DNA from: Verrucomicrobiia bacterium
GTDB taxonomy: Bacteria > Verrucomicrobiota > Verrucomicrobiia > Verrucomicrobiales > DEV007
Direction of reading: 5' to 3'
DNA: 64,000 nucleotides
Assembly: GCA_030425385.1 (NCBI GenBank)
Contig: JAUIAH010000034.1
Span: 1-64,000, forward strand
Each line of letters begins with the position of its first letter. Position 1 is the stretch's first letter. Both the position numbers and the translations under genes were made by a program. The notes beneath the pieces were generated by a model, which had not been told where the DNA came from, did not search any database, and saw nothing but the letters and a program-made list of their open reading frames with translations. Shown here in pieces: positions 46,621 to 57,515 of this stretch.

Positions 46621-46920
46621 GAAAGATAGAGGATGGATTGAACAGAAGTTCGCGAAGGAAACGAAGTAGTGGCTGCTGATGGGAAAAAGGAATGGCAGAC
46701 AGGGCAGAGTGAGCGAGAAGAGGTCAGAGGTTAGAAATTAGGAGAAAGATAGAAGATGGATTGAACAGAAGTTCGCGAAGGAAATGAAGTAGTGGCTGCT
46801 GATGGGAAAAAGGAATAGGCAGACAGGGCAGAGTGAGCGAGAAGAGGTCAGAGGTTAGAAAGATAGAAGGAGGCAGAAAGATGAGGATGGATTGAACAGA
46901 AGAAGGCTGAAGCGGTGACT
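46621..46920 (+). repeat. 123-bp direct repeat, two full copies and a partial third
   Basis: The block starting GAAAGATAGAGGATGGATTG at 46621 recurs at 46744 and, in shortened form, at about 46874. The first two copies differ at only a few bases over about 115 bp. The third version matches the single copy beside RAYT copy 1 (about 2518). No coding content. Confidence 0.8.
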
Positions 46921-46979
46921 GCTGATGTGGTTGGGGATCGATGATCGCGGCGTGGCACGTGAGGTCGTCAATGCCATCA

Positions 46980-47375
46980 CAGTTGGGACTGGCTTGCAGT
47001 GTCTGGATCACATTGTCGGGGCACTCGCATTGGTGTGCGTCCGGTCGGATCTTCTCTGGTGGGTCTACCTTCCTTGTAATTATGTGGGGATCCTCCTTTA
47101 TCTCCCGCTGACCATTGGATCGGATTCATCATTGGTTCCCGGGCCCGGAACCACACCCGTGCGCTGTTTCTCTCGATGGCCGCGGTGGGAGTGATTCACG
47201 GCGTGCCATTCGTCTTTAATACCTTTGTGGGTTCGCAAGGCTGGCACCTATTCCTCTCTCCAGCGCTCGTTATCGCCTCCAATGAGACCGTCTTCGGCCA
47301 GGCGGATCTGCGCTTGGTAGCGGCGATCGTGTTTATCCACTTTCTCGTCGTGGGCGGACGAGCGATGTTATTGCG
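46980..47375 (+). pseudogene. Decayed duplicate of the 3' part of the ABC-2 permease gene
   Basis: About 396 bp match 36669-37063 at roughly nineteen positions in twenty. It carries a 2-nt insertion near 47011 (GGATCACATTG against GGATCATTG) and a 1-nt deletion near 47112 (CTGACCATTGG against CTGACCCATTGG), so it cannot encode the permease helices. It has no start or 5' part; its left end abuts the RAYT element. Its right end contributes the stop codon of the convergent gene 47368-49950. Confidence 0.85.
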
Positions 47376-49950
47376 ATGGCTGCGCGCGCACGCGGAAGAA
47401 AGCTTTGGGGGGATTGTTAGAAACGGACTGTTGGATGAGGCCGCCATTCCCTGGGATGGTCATGAAATCAACCCAACTCTCAGATTGGAGAGTGAGCGAG
47501 CGCTGGATGAGGTAATTCTGACCAACTTCACTTTCAAATTCCAATGAGGCTTGCGTGGGACCGAGGCGTCGAATGGCGAGACCACTTTCGCTATCGCTCC
47601 CGCCGCCGGGACCGCCTCCCATGCCGCCGCCGTCACAGAGGCTGACTTCATAGAGATCCACGTGGCGCAGTGTGAGGGTGGTGTCCGTGAATGCGGGATT
47701 CACAGAGGCAGCGTCTACGGAGGCAGACGAGGTATTGAGACTAGCATTCGTGCTCGCCAGGGTCGCATTCTGAACGCTCACCTCCGCATCGGTGAATGCG
47801 AAACAGCCTCCCTCGACCTCAAGCGTATCCGTGACCTTGATCAAGTCTAGTTGATGGGTGTCTGCTTGGAAGGCGGAAAGAAGCGCGCCGTCGCCCTCGG
47901 GCTGTCCGATGAGGGTCACGGTTTCAGCAGGGCTTTCGTAGGCTTTCCATTGGAAGCTGGTTAGGTCGTGGTTGGCAGCACCAAAGGTGTGCGCGGCAAG
48001 CCCTGCATCGATGTCTGTATTGATGAGAGAGATGAAGAGTTTGTTCTCCCCAGCGAAGATGGTCGGAACCGCGTTCTGGATGGGATCTGGCAGGGTGAAT
48101 TCGACCGCGCGTTGGATAGCGCCGTTGTTGTCAAGCACGGCGGCGACCGTCGAGAGTTCAAAGTTGTTTCCAGTGATGCTCGTATTGGTGGAGGTGACGA
48201 GGAGACGACCACCTGACAAGGTGCCATTGAATCGCGCCAAGGCATTGGGAAACGTTTTCCCCCAGCGCACGGTGCCCTCTGAGTTGAGGCTATAGAGCGT
48301 GGAGGACGTCCTGGGATTGGTGGGACTTGAGGTGTCTGTCTCGAACGCAGAAATGAAGATGCCGTTCGGAGTGCCAATGGCGGTCGGCGGGGTCACGCCT
48401 GCAAATCCTTCGTAACTTCTCGCCCATTGAATGGTCCCATTGCTCGAGAGTTGTACCAATGTGAGGAGGTGGTCGGCATCAAATCCCGTCGCGTCCACGG
48501 TGGTTTCCGTTTGCGTCACGGAGACGAGAAAGCCCTCAGTGAGATTCCCGCTAAGGCCTCCACCACCGGCGAGAACCGCTAAGCGGCTTTTGCCGCTGCC
48601 GGCGATTCCAGATGCCAAACTGCCTTCGAAGCGCTCTGAGGTGAGGCGTTTGCTCCAGGCAAGGTTGCCGTTCGCTTCAAGCACGAAGAGTTCCACAAAG
48701 CCGTCGCCTGCTTGCATCGCTACCGAGCGGCCATCGCCCAGTGCATAGGAGAAGTGTTGATCACCCACCAGTGGTGTTTGTTTCTGATAGACCGGAGTGA
48801 GATCGCTGGTTTGAACCACACCCAAGACGAGTTGATCCCCGCGCTCCACGTGAACGCTGATGGCATCAGCACCTGCCTCGCCGAAGGATGCATTGGCTTC
48901 CTCAATGTAGATCTGCCATTGTGTCAGACCTGTTGTGTCCATGGCCACGAGGGAAGAATGCGTTCCCATTGGACTGTCAGAATAACCGAATATCCCATAA
49001 CGATCCTGGGTAAGGTCAGAGGCGCCGAGGGCGGAGTCCCATGCGTAGATATCGGGGCCACACAATTGCACCCGTTTCGGAAAGGGGAGTGGCGTATGCT
49101 CTTCCATGCACTCGCCCGCGAGCACCCCGCCACCGCCAGGATTGCCACCGCCGCCATCGGTCACGATCAGGGTCCCTGTGGTCAGCGCCAAGCGGGCGCC
49201 GTCTTGAGATTCAAATCCTGCGACCTCCGCTCGGCTGTTCAGCGTGTAGCGGTAAGTTCCAGCTGCGACGGCGCCGATTGGCTGGCACTGCAGGGTCGTT
49301 CGCGGAACCTGGAAGCCAGGCACTTCCACCCACTGGCAGTTCCATTCGCCACGATCCCAGACGATATCGATCTGGTCCTTCATGGGGCGGTCGAATGAGA
49401 AATTCACTGGACCCAGAATGGAGAGCCACTCTTCACCATCGGCAGGAGATACAAATAACTCCGGGAGAGTTGGATCAGGGTCGGGATCTGGATCAGGGTC
49501 GGGATCTGGATCGGGGTCAGGGTCAGGATCTGGACTGCCTGGCGTGGTGAAACTACCAGAGATCTCGGCAACGGCCTCGCCATCCGTGTTCTGCATGACG
49601 CCATTATTGCCTGGATTCACCGTCCATTGCACCTCGATGCCGGTAGGCCACTCGCCTTGATACTGACATTGCAAGACGAAGCGCGGGAAGGGAATATTAG
49701 GGATAGGAGATGCCAGCCAAGCACAAGAGACACTGTTCGCATCGAGACCGGGTCCCGACCAACCCACACTGATCGGCTCTGCCATCTCCTCGGAAAAGGT
49801 GAAGGTGACCATGCCGTCGGCATCGACATCCAAGGGGCCAGACACGATGGGCGCGGCGAGGACGGGACTGGCGAGGAGGGAGAGAAACGCGAGAAATGGA
49901 AGAGGGCGCACCGGCAGCTCCCTCCGTGGCAGGGTTTGGCGACAGTTCAT
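47368..49950 (-). CDS. Large secreted protein with Asp-Pro repeat linker
   Basis: About 860 residues from the ATG at 49950, which gives a Sec signal (LPFLAFLSLLASPVLA). Two Ig-like domains of the SbsA/BIG-5 kind (VTFTFSEEMAEPISVGW; VNFSFDRPMKDQIDIVW) are separated by a run of about nine D-P units. The central 450 residues form a repeat-rich beta structure with strands such as GNLAWSKRLTSERFEG, GTIQWARSYEGFAG and GTVRWGKTFPNALARF, typical of PQQ/WD-like propellers that are secreted. The C-terminus has the module QNYLIQRSLTLQSESW and terminal AFFRVRAQPSQ, shared with three other proteins here. The last codon and the stop lie in the duplicated permease fragment. Confidence 0.8.
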   Translation of the reverse strand: MNCRQTLPRRELPVRPLPFLAFLSLLASPVLAAPIVSGPLDVDADGMVTFTFSEEMAEPISVGWSGPGLDANSVSCAWLASPIPNIPFPRFVLQCQYQGEWPTGIEVQWTVNPGNNGVMQNTDGEAVAEISGSFTTPGSPDPDPDPDPDPDPDPDPDPDPTLPELFVSPADGEEWLSILGPVNFSFDRPMKDQIDIVWDRGEWNCQWVEVPGFQVPRTTLQCQPIGAVAAGTYRYTLNSRAEVAGFESQDGARLALTTGTLIVTDGGGGNPGGGGVLAGECMEEHTPLPFPKRVQLCGPDIYAWDSALGASDLTQDRYGIFGYSDSPMGTHSSLVAMDTTGLTQWQIYIEEANASFGEAGADAISVHVERGDQLVLGVVQTSDLTPVYQKQTPLVGDQHFSYALGDGRSVAMQAGDGFVELFVLEANGNLAWSKRLTSERFEGSLASGIAGSGKSRLAVLAGGGGLSGNLTEGFLVSVTQTETTVDATGFDADHLLTLVQLSSNGTIQWARSYEGFAGVTPPTAIGTPNGIFISAFETDTSSPTNPRTSSTLYSLNSEGTVRWGKTFPNALARFNGTLSGGRLLVTSTNTSITGNNFELSTVAAVLDNNGAIQRAVEFTLPDPIQNAVPTIFAGENKLFISLINTDIDAGLAAHTFGAANHDLTSFQWKAYESPAETVTLIGQPEGDGALLSAFQADTHQLDLIKVTDTLEVEGGCFAFTDAEVSVQNATLASTNASLNTSSASVDAASVNPAFTDTTLTLRHVDLYEVSLCDGGGMGGGPGGGSDSESGLAIRRLGPTQASLEFESEVGQNYLIQRSLTLQSESWVDFMTIPGNGGLIQQSVSNNPPKAFFRVRAQPSQ
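49466..49540 (-). repeat. Tandem repeat coding for an Asp-Pro linker
   Basis: Six-base GA(C/T)CC(A/C/G/T) units, organised in 12- and 18-bp higher-order copies (GGATCAGGGTCGGGATCT on the plus strand), encode consecutive D-P dipeptides between two Ig-like domains. It is prone to length change without frame loss. Confidence 0.8.
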
Positions 49951-50034
49951 GGTGATTTCAAGAGGCAATCGGCCAGGCGTGGAGTCAAACCCGATTTGCT
50001 GGGCCGGTGGTGACTTCGCTTCTCGAAATCTGAC

Positions 50035-50054
50035 TTTGTGAAATATTTCACAAA
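50035..50054. promoter_or_regulatory. Perfect 20-bp palindrome with CRP/FNR-type half sites
   Basis: The sequence is a perfect inverted repeat centred at 50044/50045 and contains TGTGA-N6-TCACA, the consensus spacing of CRP-family operators. It lies 90 nt before the atpB start, in the only sizeable gap upstream of the ATP synthase operon. It is also 84 nt upstream of the divergent gene 47368-49950, so it could serve both. Confidence 0.7.
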
Positions 50055-50144
50055 TTGATCTTGCGAAGAATTCCGCCGTGTCCTAAACGGAAATCTGGTC
50101 GCTCGTTTGTCGCGTGACCTGCCGCACTTGACCGTCCCAACCCG

Positions 50145-51029
50145 ATGCTCTCTTCCATAGGAGACCTCTCCAACGTCACCTTTCACCTCGCTGCCGTGCC
50201 GATTTCGGCCCAGCCGTTCGTGCAGACGGGCTTTCTATCCTTTCTGACGAACTCGATCTTCGTGGCGTTGATCGTGATGACGGTGATCTTTCTCCTCGTG
50301 CGTGCAGGGACGAAGCGTCCGACACTGATTCCTAGCCCGATGCAGAATGGCGTCGAGTTCCTCTTCGATTTTGTCTACAATCAGGTCGAGCAAGTGGTGG
50401 GACCAAAGGTGGCACCGCGTGCCTTCCCGCTTCTGTGCACGATCTTCGTCTACGTTCTCTTCGCGAACTGGTTCGGTCTGCTTCCGGGTGTGGGCACCAT
50501 TGGCTTTGGCGCTGAAGGGACACAGATGGGATTCTTTGGCCTCTCTCAGGAGCCCGAAACACCGCTGCTGCGTCCGGCCACGGCGGATATGAATCTGACG
50601 CTGGGCATCGCGGTCTGCTCCTTGGTGGTGTGGTTCTACATCACCATGCGGGAGGCTGGGCCGATCGAGTTTCTCAAGCACATGTTCGCCCCCAAAGGTG
50701 GTCTCACCGGCTTCTTGAAATGGGCCTTGGTTCCGATCTTCCTCTTCGTGGGGCTGATCGAGGTGGTATCGATCATCTTTCGTCCAGCGACGCTTTCGCT
50801 GCGTTTGTTTGGCAACGTCTTCGCTGGTGAAAGTTTGCTGCATGCGATGCAGACGTTGGGTGACCAGTTTGGTTTGGGGACGGTTGCTTCGTTCATTTCG
50901 AAGATTGTCTTCACTCTGCCTTTCTTCTTTCTTGAGATCCTTGTCGGCGTCTTGCAGGCCACTGTGTTTGCCCTGCTATGCGCTGTGTACATCCAACTAT
51001 CGACGGCTCACGACGAGGAAGACCATTAA
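50145..51029 (+). CDS. atpB: ATP synthase Fo subunit a
   Basis: 294 residues, integral membrane subunit forming the proton half-channels against the c-ring. Family motifs: PSPMQNGVEFLFDFVYNQVEQVVG, FVLFANWFGLLPG-like LFANWFGLLPGVG, the essential Arg in TLSLRLFGNVFAGE (about residue 225) and a C-terminal LVGVLQATVFALLCAVYI. It is longer than the E. coli subunit at the N-terminus, which carries an extra hydrophobic segment. First gene of the atpBEFHAGDC operon; no atpI is visible before it. No Shine-Dalgarno sequence precedes the ATG. Confidence 0.96.
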   Translation: MLSSIGDLSNVTFHLAAVPISAQPFVQTGFLSFLTNSIFVALIVMTVIFLLVRAGTKRPTLIPSPMQNGVEFLFDFVYNQVEQVVGPKVAPRAFPLLCTIFVYVLFANWFGLLPGVGTIGFGAEGTQMGFFGLSQEPETPLLRPATADMNLTLGIAVCSLVVWFYITMREAGPIEFLKHMFAPKGGLTGFLKWALVPIFLFVGLIEVVSIIFRPATLSLRLFGNVFAGESLLHAMQTLGDQFGLGTVASFISKIVFTLPFFFLEILVGVLQATVFALLCAVYIQLSTAHDEEDH

Positions 51030-51121
51030 GAACGATCGCGACTTTTCCGGTGTGACCATAGCGAGAAAGTGGGCGCCGGGATCAATAGAACAAGAACACC
51101 ACATCCTAACTTCACAATCCT

Positions 51122-51382
51122 ATGACTAGCTTACTCTCTAGCATCACTCCCATCGTGGCTGCGGCTGCGGAAGCCTCCGGCGGTATCGGTGGTTCTCTTT
51201 CACTCGCTCTCGCCGGTTTGGGCGCAGGGATCGGTGTTGGTCTCGTCGGCATGGCCTCTGCTCAAGCGGTGGGTCGCAACCCAGGCGCTTTCGGTAAGAT
51301 CCTCACGATCGGGATCATCGGCATGGCGTTGGCAGAGGCTATCGCCATTTACGGTTTCTTGATGGCTCTCCAAGGCAACTAA
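51122..51382 (+). CDS. atpE: ATP synthase Fo subunit c
   Basis: 86 residues, two helices joined by the polar loop AVGRNPGA. The ion-binding Glu is in IGMALAEAIAIYGFL (second helix). The residue after that Glu is Ala rather than Ser, and helix 1 lacks the Gln of Na+-type rings, which fits a proton-binding ring. CCTAAC lies 11 nt before the ATG and no Shine-Dalgarno is present. A strong hairpin follows the gene. Confidence 0.96.
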   Translation: MTSLLSSITPIVAAAAEASGGIGGSLSLALAGLGAGIGVGLVGMASAQAVGRNPGAFGKILTIGIIGMALAEAIAIYGFLMALQGN

Positions 51383-51404
51383 AGACGGAAACCACATTCC
51401 TTTC

Positions 51405-51438
51405 GCCACCGGCGGCAAGTGTCGCCGGTGGCCTTTCT
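51405..51438 (+). terminator. Terminator-like hairpin between atpE and atpF
   Basis: A perfect 10-bp GC-rich stem (51405-51414 with 51423-51432; GCCACCGGCG and its complement) with an 8-nt loop is followed by CTTTCTT. It may partly terminate or protect transcripts, giving more atpB-atpE message than downstream genes, as the ring needs many c subunits. Confidence 0.65.
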
Positions 51439-51468
51439 TAACCAACCTCGCATTAGCGCTCCGGAATC

Positions 51469-51978
51469 ATGGGTGAAATTGGCAAAGTTCTATCAGGACT
51501 AGGCGTCTACTGGACGAATTTCATCGCTCAGGTGATCATCTTTCTGATCGTTTACATGATCTTAAAGAAGTTCGCCTTTGGGCCCATCATGGCCATTCTG
51601 GAGGAACGCCGTAAGCGTATCGAGGAAACTGAGGCTGATCGCGAGAAGATCAAAGCGCAGTTGGCGGACTCTGAGACCGTGGCACAAGCCAAGATCGACG
51701 AAGCCAATGAGACTGCCGCACGGCTGATCGCTGAAGCGAAAGAAAGCGCAGCGGCTTTGGCTGAGCGTGAGAAATCCCGCGCCACTCAGGAAGCCCAAGA
51801 TATCATTGCCAAGGCCAACGAAGCGACCCGTTTGGAGCGCGAGCAGCAGTTGGCTGGCTTGAAGAAAGACTTCGGACGCCTCGTTATCAATGCCACAGGC
51901 AAAGTGACTGGTAAGGTCCTCACGAGCGAGGATCAAGATAAGATCAACCAGGAGACAGCGGCCGAGTTGGCTAACTAA
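51469..51978 (+). CDS. atpF: ATP synthase Fo subunit b
   Basis: 169 residues. One N-terminal membrane helix (about 17-34, FIAQVIIFLIVYMILKKFAFGP) followed by a long charged helix with heptad character (IMAILEERRKRIEETEADREKIKAQLADSETVAQAKIDEANETAARLIAEAKE). It forms the peripheral stalk between Fo and the F1 head. Only one b-type gene is present, so a homodimer is expected. Confidence 0.95.
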   Translation: MGEIGKVLSGLGVYWTNFIAQVIIFLIVYMILKKFAFGPIMAILEERRKRIEETEADREKIKAQLADSETVAQAKIDEANETAARLIAEAKESAAALAEREKSRATQEAQDIIAKANEATRLEREQQLAGLKKDFGRLVINATGKVTGKVLTSEDQDKINQETAAELAN

Positions 51979-52015
51979 ACGCCTCGACCTTAAACGTAGG
52001 AGTTACCGCGATCTC

Positions 52016-52411
52016 ATGAAAGTTTCCAAAGATGCTCTCCGCCACGCACGGGCTCTGTTTCAGACTTGCTTGAAGGACGAGAAACTGGACACCGATCGCG
52101 TGAAGATGATCGTGAAGCGGGTGGGTGAGGAGAAGCCGCGTGGCTATCTCGGAATCCTCACAGCCTTCCAGCGCTTGGTGCGTTTGGAACTCGAGAAGCG
52201 GCATGCGGTGGTCGAGAGCGCGGAACCGCTTTCGGATGCGCTGCGGGATGAAGTGCTGAGAGATTTGAAGGCTCGTTACGGTGATGACGTGACGAGCGCA
52301 TTTAAAGTTGTTCCAGAACTGCTCGGCGGTATGCGCGTGCGGGTCGGGAGCGATATCTGGGACGGGAGTGTGAAGACCCGCCTGGAACGTTTGAGCCAAG
52401 CCCTTTCATAA
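52016..52411 (+). CDS. atpH: ATP synthase F1 subunit delta, short form
   Basis: 131 residues, against about 175-180 in most bacteria. The C-terminal part is typical (EVLRDLKARYGDDVTSAFKVVPELLGGMRVRVGSDIWDGSVKTRLERLSQAL, the delta/OSCP signature GG-x-R-V-x-V-G). The N-terminal helical bundle that grips the alpha-subunit N-termini is reduced to about 70 residues. It lies in the normal place between atpF and atpA. It is one of the few genes here with an AGGAG motif upstream, though 13 nt away. Confidence 0.88.
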   Translation: MKVSKDALRHARALFQTCLKDEKLDTDRVKMIVKRVGEEKPRGYLGILTAFQRLVRLELEKRHAVVESAEPLSDALRDEVLRDLKARYGDDVTSAFKVVPELLGGMRVRVGSDIWDGSVKTRLERLSQALS

Positions 52412-52451
52412 ACCTTTCTACATTTGCTAGAACCACTGAACACTATCGGAA

Positions 52452-53984
<1,533 letters not shown>

Positions 53985-54020
53985 GATTCTTTCCGCCTAG
54001 CCTAACGACTCTGTTTTCAA

Positions 54021-54911
54021 ATGGCCACTGCCCGCGACATCCGCCGACGCATCAAGTCGGTTAAGAACACCGCTCAGATCACCAAAGCCATGCAATTGGT
54101 GGCGGCGTCTAAGATGAAGAAGGCGCAGGATCAGGCGTTGTCGGGTCGTCATTATGCGGAGTTGATGAACAAGGTTCTCGTGAATCTGCACGAGAGTGCG
54201 ATTGATGATTCGCATGATCTGTTAGAGAACCGCGGAGATGGTGGCAAGACTCTAGTGGTGCTGGTGACCACTGATAAAGGGCTCTGTGGCGGCCTGAATA
54301 CCAATCTGCTGAAGGCTGTCTTTCGCGATCTTCCCGATGCGTCCTTTGTGACAATTGGACGGAAAGGTTGCCAAGCGGTCTCGCGAATGAAGAAAGATCT
54401 TCTCGCAGATTTCCATGTCACCGATCCCGTCGATTTCGCCCAAGTGAAGACGGTCTCGAAGTTTGTCAGGGACAAATTCTTGGAAGGGGAATTCAATCGC
54501 GTGCAGGTGGCGTTCACCAATTTCGTCAATACGCTCAGTCAAGTGCCGCATGTGGATGCGTTGCTACCTGTCGAGCCCTTGGAATTGGGTAAGCCGAAGG
54601 ACTATGAGGGTGTGGGGGCAGAGAGCGATGCTGATGCTGGGGAAGTCCCCGAGGCAGGCTATGCTTTTGAGCCCAGCGCACAGGTCGTCTTCGATCACAT
54701 CGTGCCGCAGTATATCGACTATCAGCTTTACCAAATGGTGTTGGAATCACGCGCCTCTGAACACAGTGCGCGGATGGTGGCCATGAAGAGTGCCACCGAT
54801 AATGCCAACCAGCTTATCAAGGATCTTTCTCTGGAATACAACAAATTGCGTCAAGCCGCCATCACGAGCGAGCTGCTCGAAATCACCACAGCCGGCCTTG
54901 CCCTCGAATAG
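54021..54911 (+). CDS. atpG: ATP synthase F1 subunit gamma
   Basis: 296 residues, the central rotating shaft. The N-terminal coiled-coil helix is ARDIRRRIKSVKNTAQITKAMQLVAASKMKKAQ; the C-terminal helix ASEHSARMVAMKSATDNANQLIKDLSLEYNKLRQAAITSELLEI is the family signature. TDKGLCGGLNTNL is in the middle domain. A short acidic insertion (GVGAESDADAGEVPE, about 200-215) is less common. CCTAACGAC sits 14 nt before the ATG. Confidence 0.97.
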   Translation: MATARDIRRRIKSVKNTAQITKAMQLVAASKMKKAQDQALSGRHYAELMNKVLVNLHESAIDDSHDLLENRGDGGKTLVVLVTTDKGLCGGLNTNLLKAVFRDLPDASFVTIGRKGCQAVSRMKKDLLADFHVTDPVDFAQVKTVSKFVRDKFLEGEFNRVQVAFTNFVNTLSQVPHVDALLPVEPLELGKPKDYEGVGAESDADAGEVPEAGYAFEPSAQVVFDHIVPQYIDYQLYQMVLESRASEHSARMVAMKSATDNANQLIKDLSLEYNKLRQAAITSELLEITTAGLALE

Positions 54912-56375
<1,464 letters not shown>

Positions 56376-56415
56376 CGTCACTCGATTCACCTAACTCTTT
56401 TCCCATTCGACGCAT

Positions 56416-56820
56416 ATGGCCATCCAACTCGATATCGTCACGCCGGAGAGCAAGATCTTCTCGGATGAAGTCGATGGCGTGGTCATTCCTGGCATCGAAG
56501 GGGAAATGGGCGTGTTGCCGCAGCATGCTGCGCTGGTGACGACGCTCCAACCGGGCGAACTTCGCTACACCAAAGGAAACAAAGACGAGGAGCTGGCCAT
56601 CGGGCAGGGATTTGTCGAGATCTTGCCGCATAAGGTTTCTGTCTTGACCGATATGGCAATGAGCGACGACGAAATCGACGAGAAGGCTGTGCAAGAGGCG
56701 TTGGAACGTGCTGAGAAGTCCCTAGACGAGAAGTTGGGCGACGAAGAATACGCCGCGACGCAAGCGGCCATCTACAAGATGATGGCGCAGCTGAACCTGA
56801 AGCGGAAGCGCAAGGGGTAA
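56416..56820 (+). CDS. atpC: ATP synthase F1 subunit epsilon
   Basis: 134 residues. The N-terminal beta-sandwich is seen in IQLDIVTPESKIFSDEVDGVVIPGIEGEMGVLPQHAALVTTL, and a C-terminal two-helix domain follows (about 85-134, DEIDEKAVQEALERAEKSLDEKLGDEEYAATQAAIYKMMAQLNL). It couples gamma to the c-ring and can inhibit ATP hydrolysis. Last gene of the operon; CCTAAC lies 19 nt upstream of its ATG. Confidence 0.95.
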   Translation: MAIQLDIVTPESKIFSDEVDGVVIPGIEGEMGVLPQHAALVTTLQPGELRYTKGNKDEELAIGQGFVEILPHKVSVLTDMAMSDDEIDEKAVQEALERAEKSLDEKLGDEEYAATQAAIYKMMAQLNLKRKRKG

Positions 56821-56893
56821 TCCTCGGGTCGTTCAGGAGAGGGCAGAGGGCGTCGCTCCTTGCGAACTATATCTCGTAAGGTAAGATATCTGC

Positions 56894-57480
56894 ATGGCTG
56901 CCACTGCTGAAGCTCTTGTTCAGGAGGAGGAACTGCTCACTTTTGAGGAGTTCGCGGCGCTCGAACTCGATCATCCCGCGGACCTGGTGGAAGGACGCAT
57001 GGTTCCCATGCCTCGAAACAATCCCACCCATTCCCGTCTAGTCGCTCGGCTTGGAGGCATATTAGATGCCTATTCCATCAGGACGACGTTTGGAGAAGTT
57101 TATGCGGGGGATGTGGCAGTCATCACCAAGCGCGATCCAGACACCGGTCGAGGCGCTGACGTGGCTGTCGCTTCTCACGAAACGCTCAAGGACCAGCCTC
57201 CCAATGCCGCCGCCCTACAGGTGTTGCCCCAGAGCTGATCATCGAAGTCGTCTCTCCGAGCAATCTGTGGGATGAGATCATGACAAAGCTTTCGGAATAC
57301 TTCGGTATCGGTGTGAAACACGTCTGGATCGTGACTCCATCCACGCAGACGCTTCAGGACTACACCTCCATCACGGAAATGAGCGGCTATTCCCTTGCCG
57401 AGAGCAGGCAAGTGAAGTGCCCTGACATTCTTCCAGACTTCGAATTGGATCTCGGGGAGATCTTCGGTGAGAGTTCCTAG
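56894..57480 (+). pseudogene. Uma2-family (DUF820) endonuclease-like gene with a frameshift
   Basis: The first frame (56894 to about 57210) encodes LTFEEFAALELDHPADLVEGRMVPMPRNNPTHSRLVARLGGILDAY and the acidic GEVYAGDVAV core of Uma2 proteins. The second part is one frame away: from about 57211 it reads RPTGVAPELIIEVVSPSNLWDEIMTKLSEYFGIGVKHVWIV to 57480, the conserved C-terminal half with the E-V-x-S-P and K-x-x-x-Y nuclease elements. One base lost or gained near 57190-57210 separates them. The gene is probably broken; a sequencing error is the alternative. Confidence 0.8.
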
Positions 57481-57515
57481 CGACGAATATCGAAGGACTT
57501 GTCTGACGAAGGCGA

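Larger units (their letters stand above)
45295..46979 (+). mobile_element. RAYT element, copy 2 with expanded right flank
   Basis: Near-identical to the element at 1250-2612 from the AAAGGGACAGGAG box through the gene and its right flank. It differs by 7 instead of 1 unit of TGGTCACAGA and by extra copies of a 123-bp repeat. The right edge (GTCGTCAATGCCATCAC) abuts the truncated permease copy directly. Confidence 0.6.

Noticed and set aside
46925-47547. Two short plus-strand open frames as genes
   Set aside because: They are pieces of the decayed permease copy joined to the RAYT flank and to the antisense of the 47368-49950 gene.
51122-51382. Sodium-type ATP synthase c-ring
   Set aside because: The Ser/Thr after the ion-binding Glu and the Gln in helix 1 that mark Na+ binding are absent.
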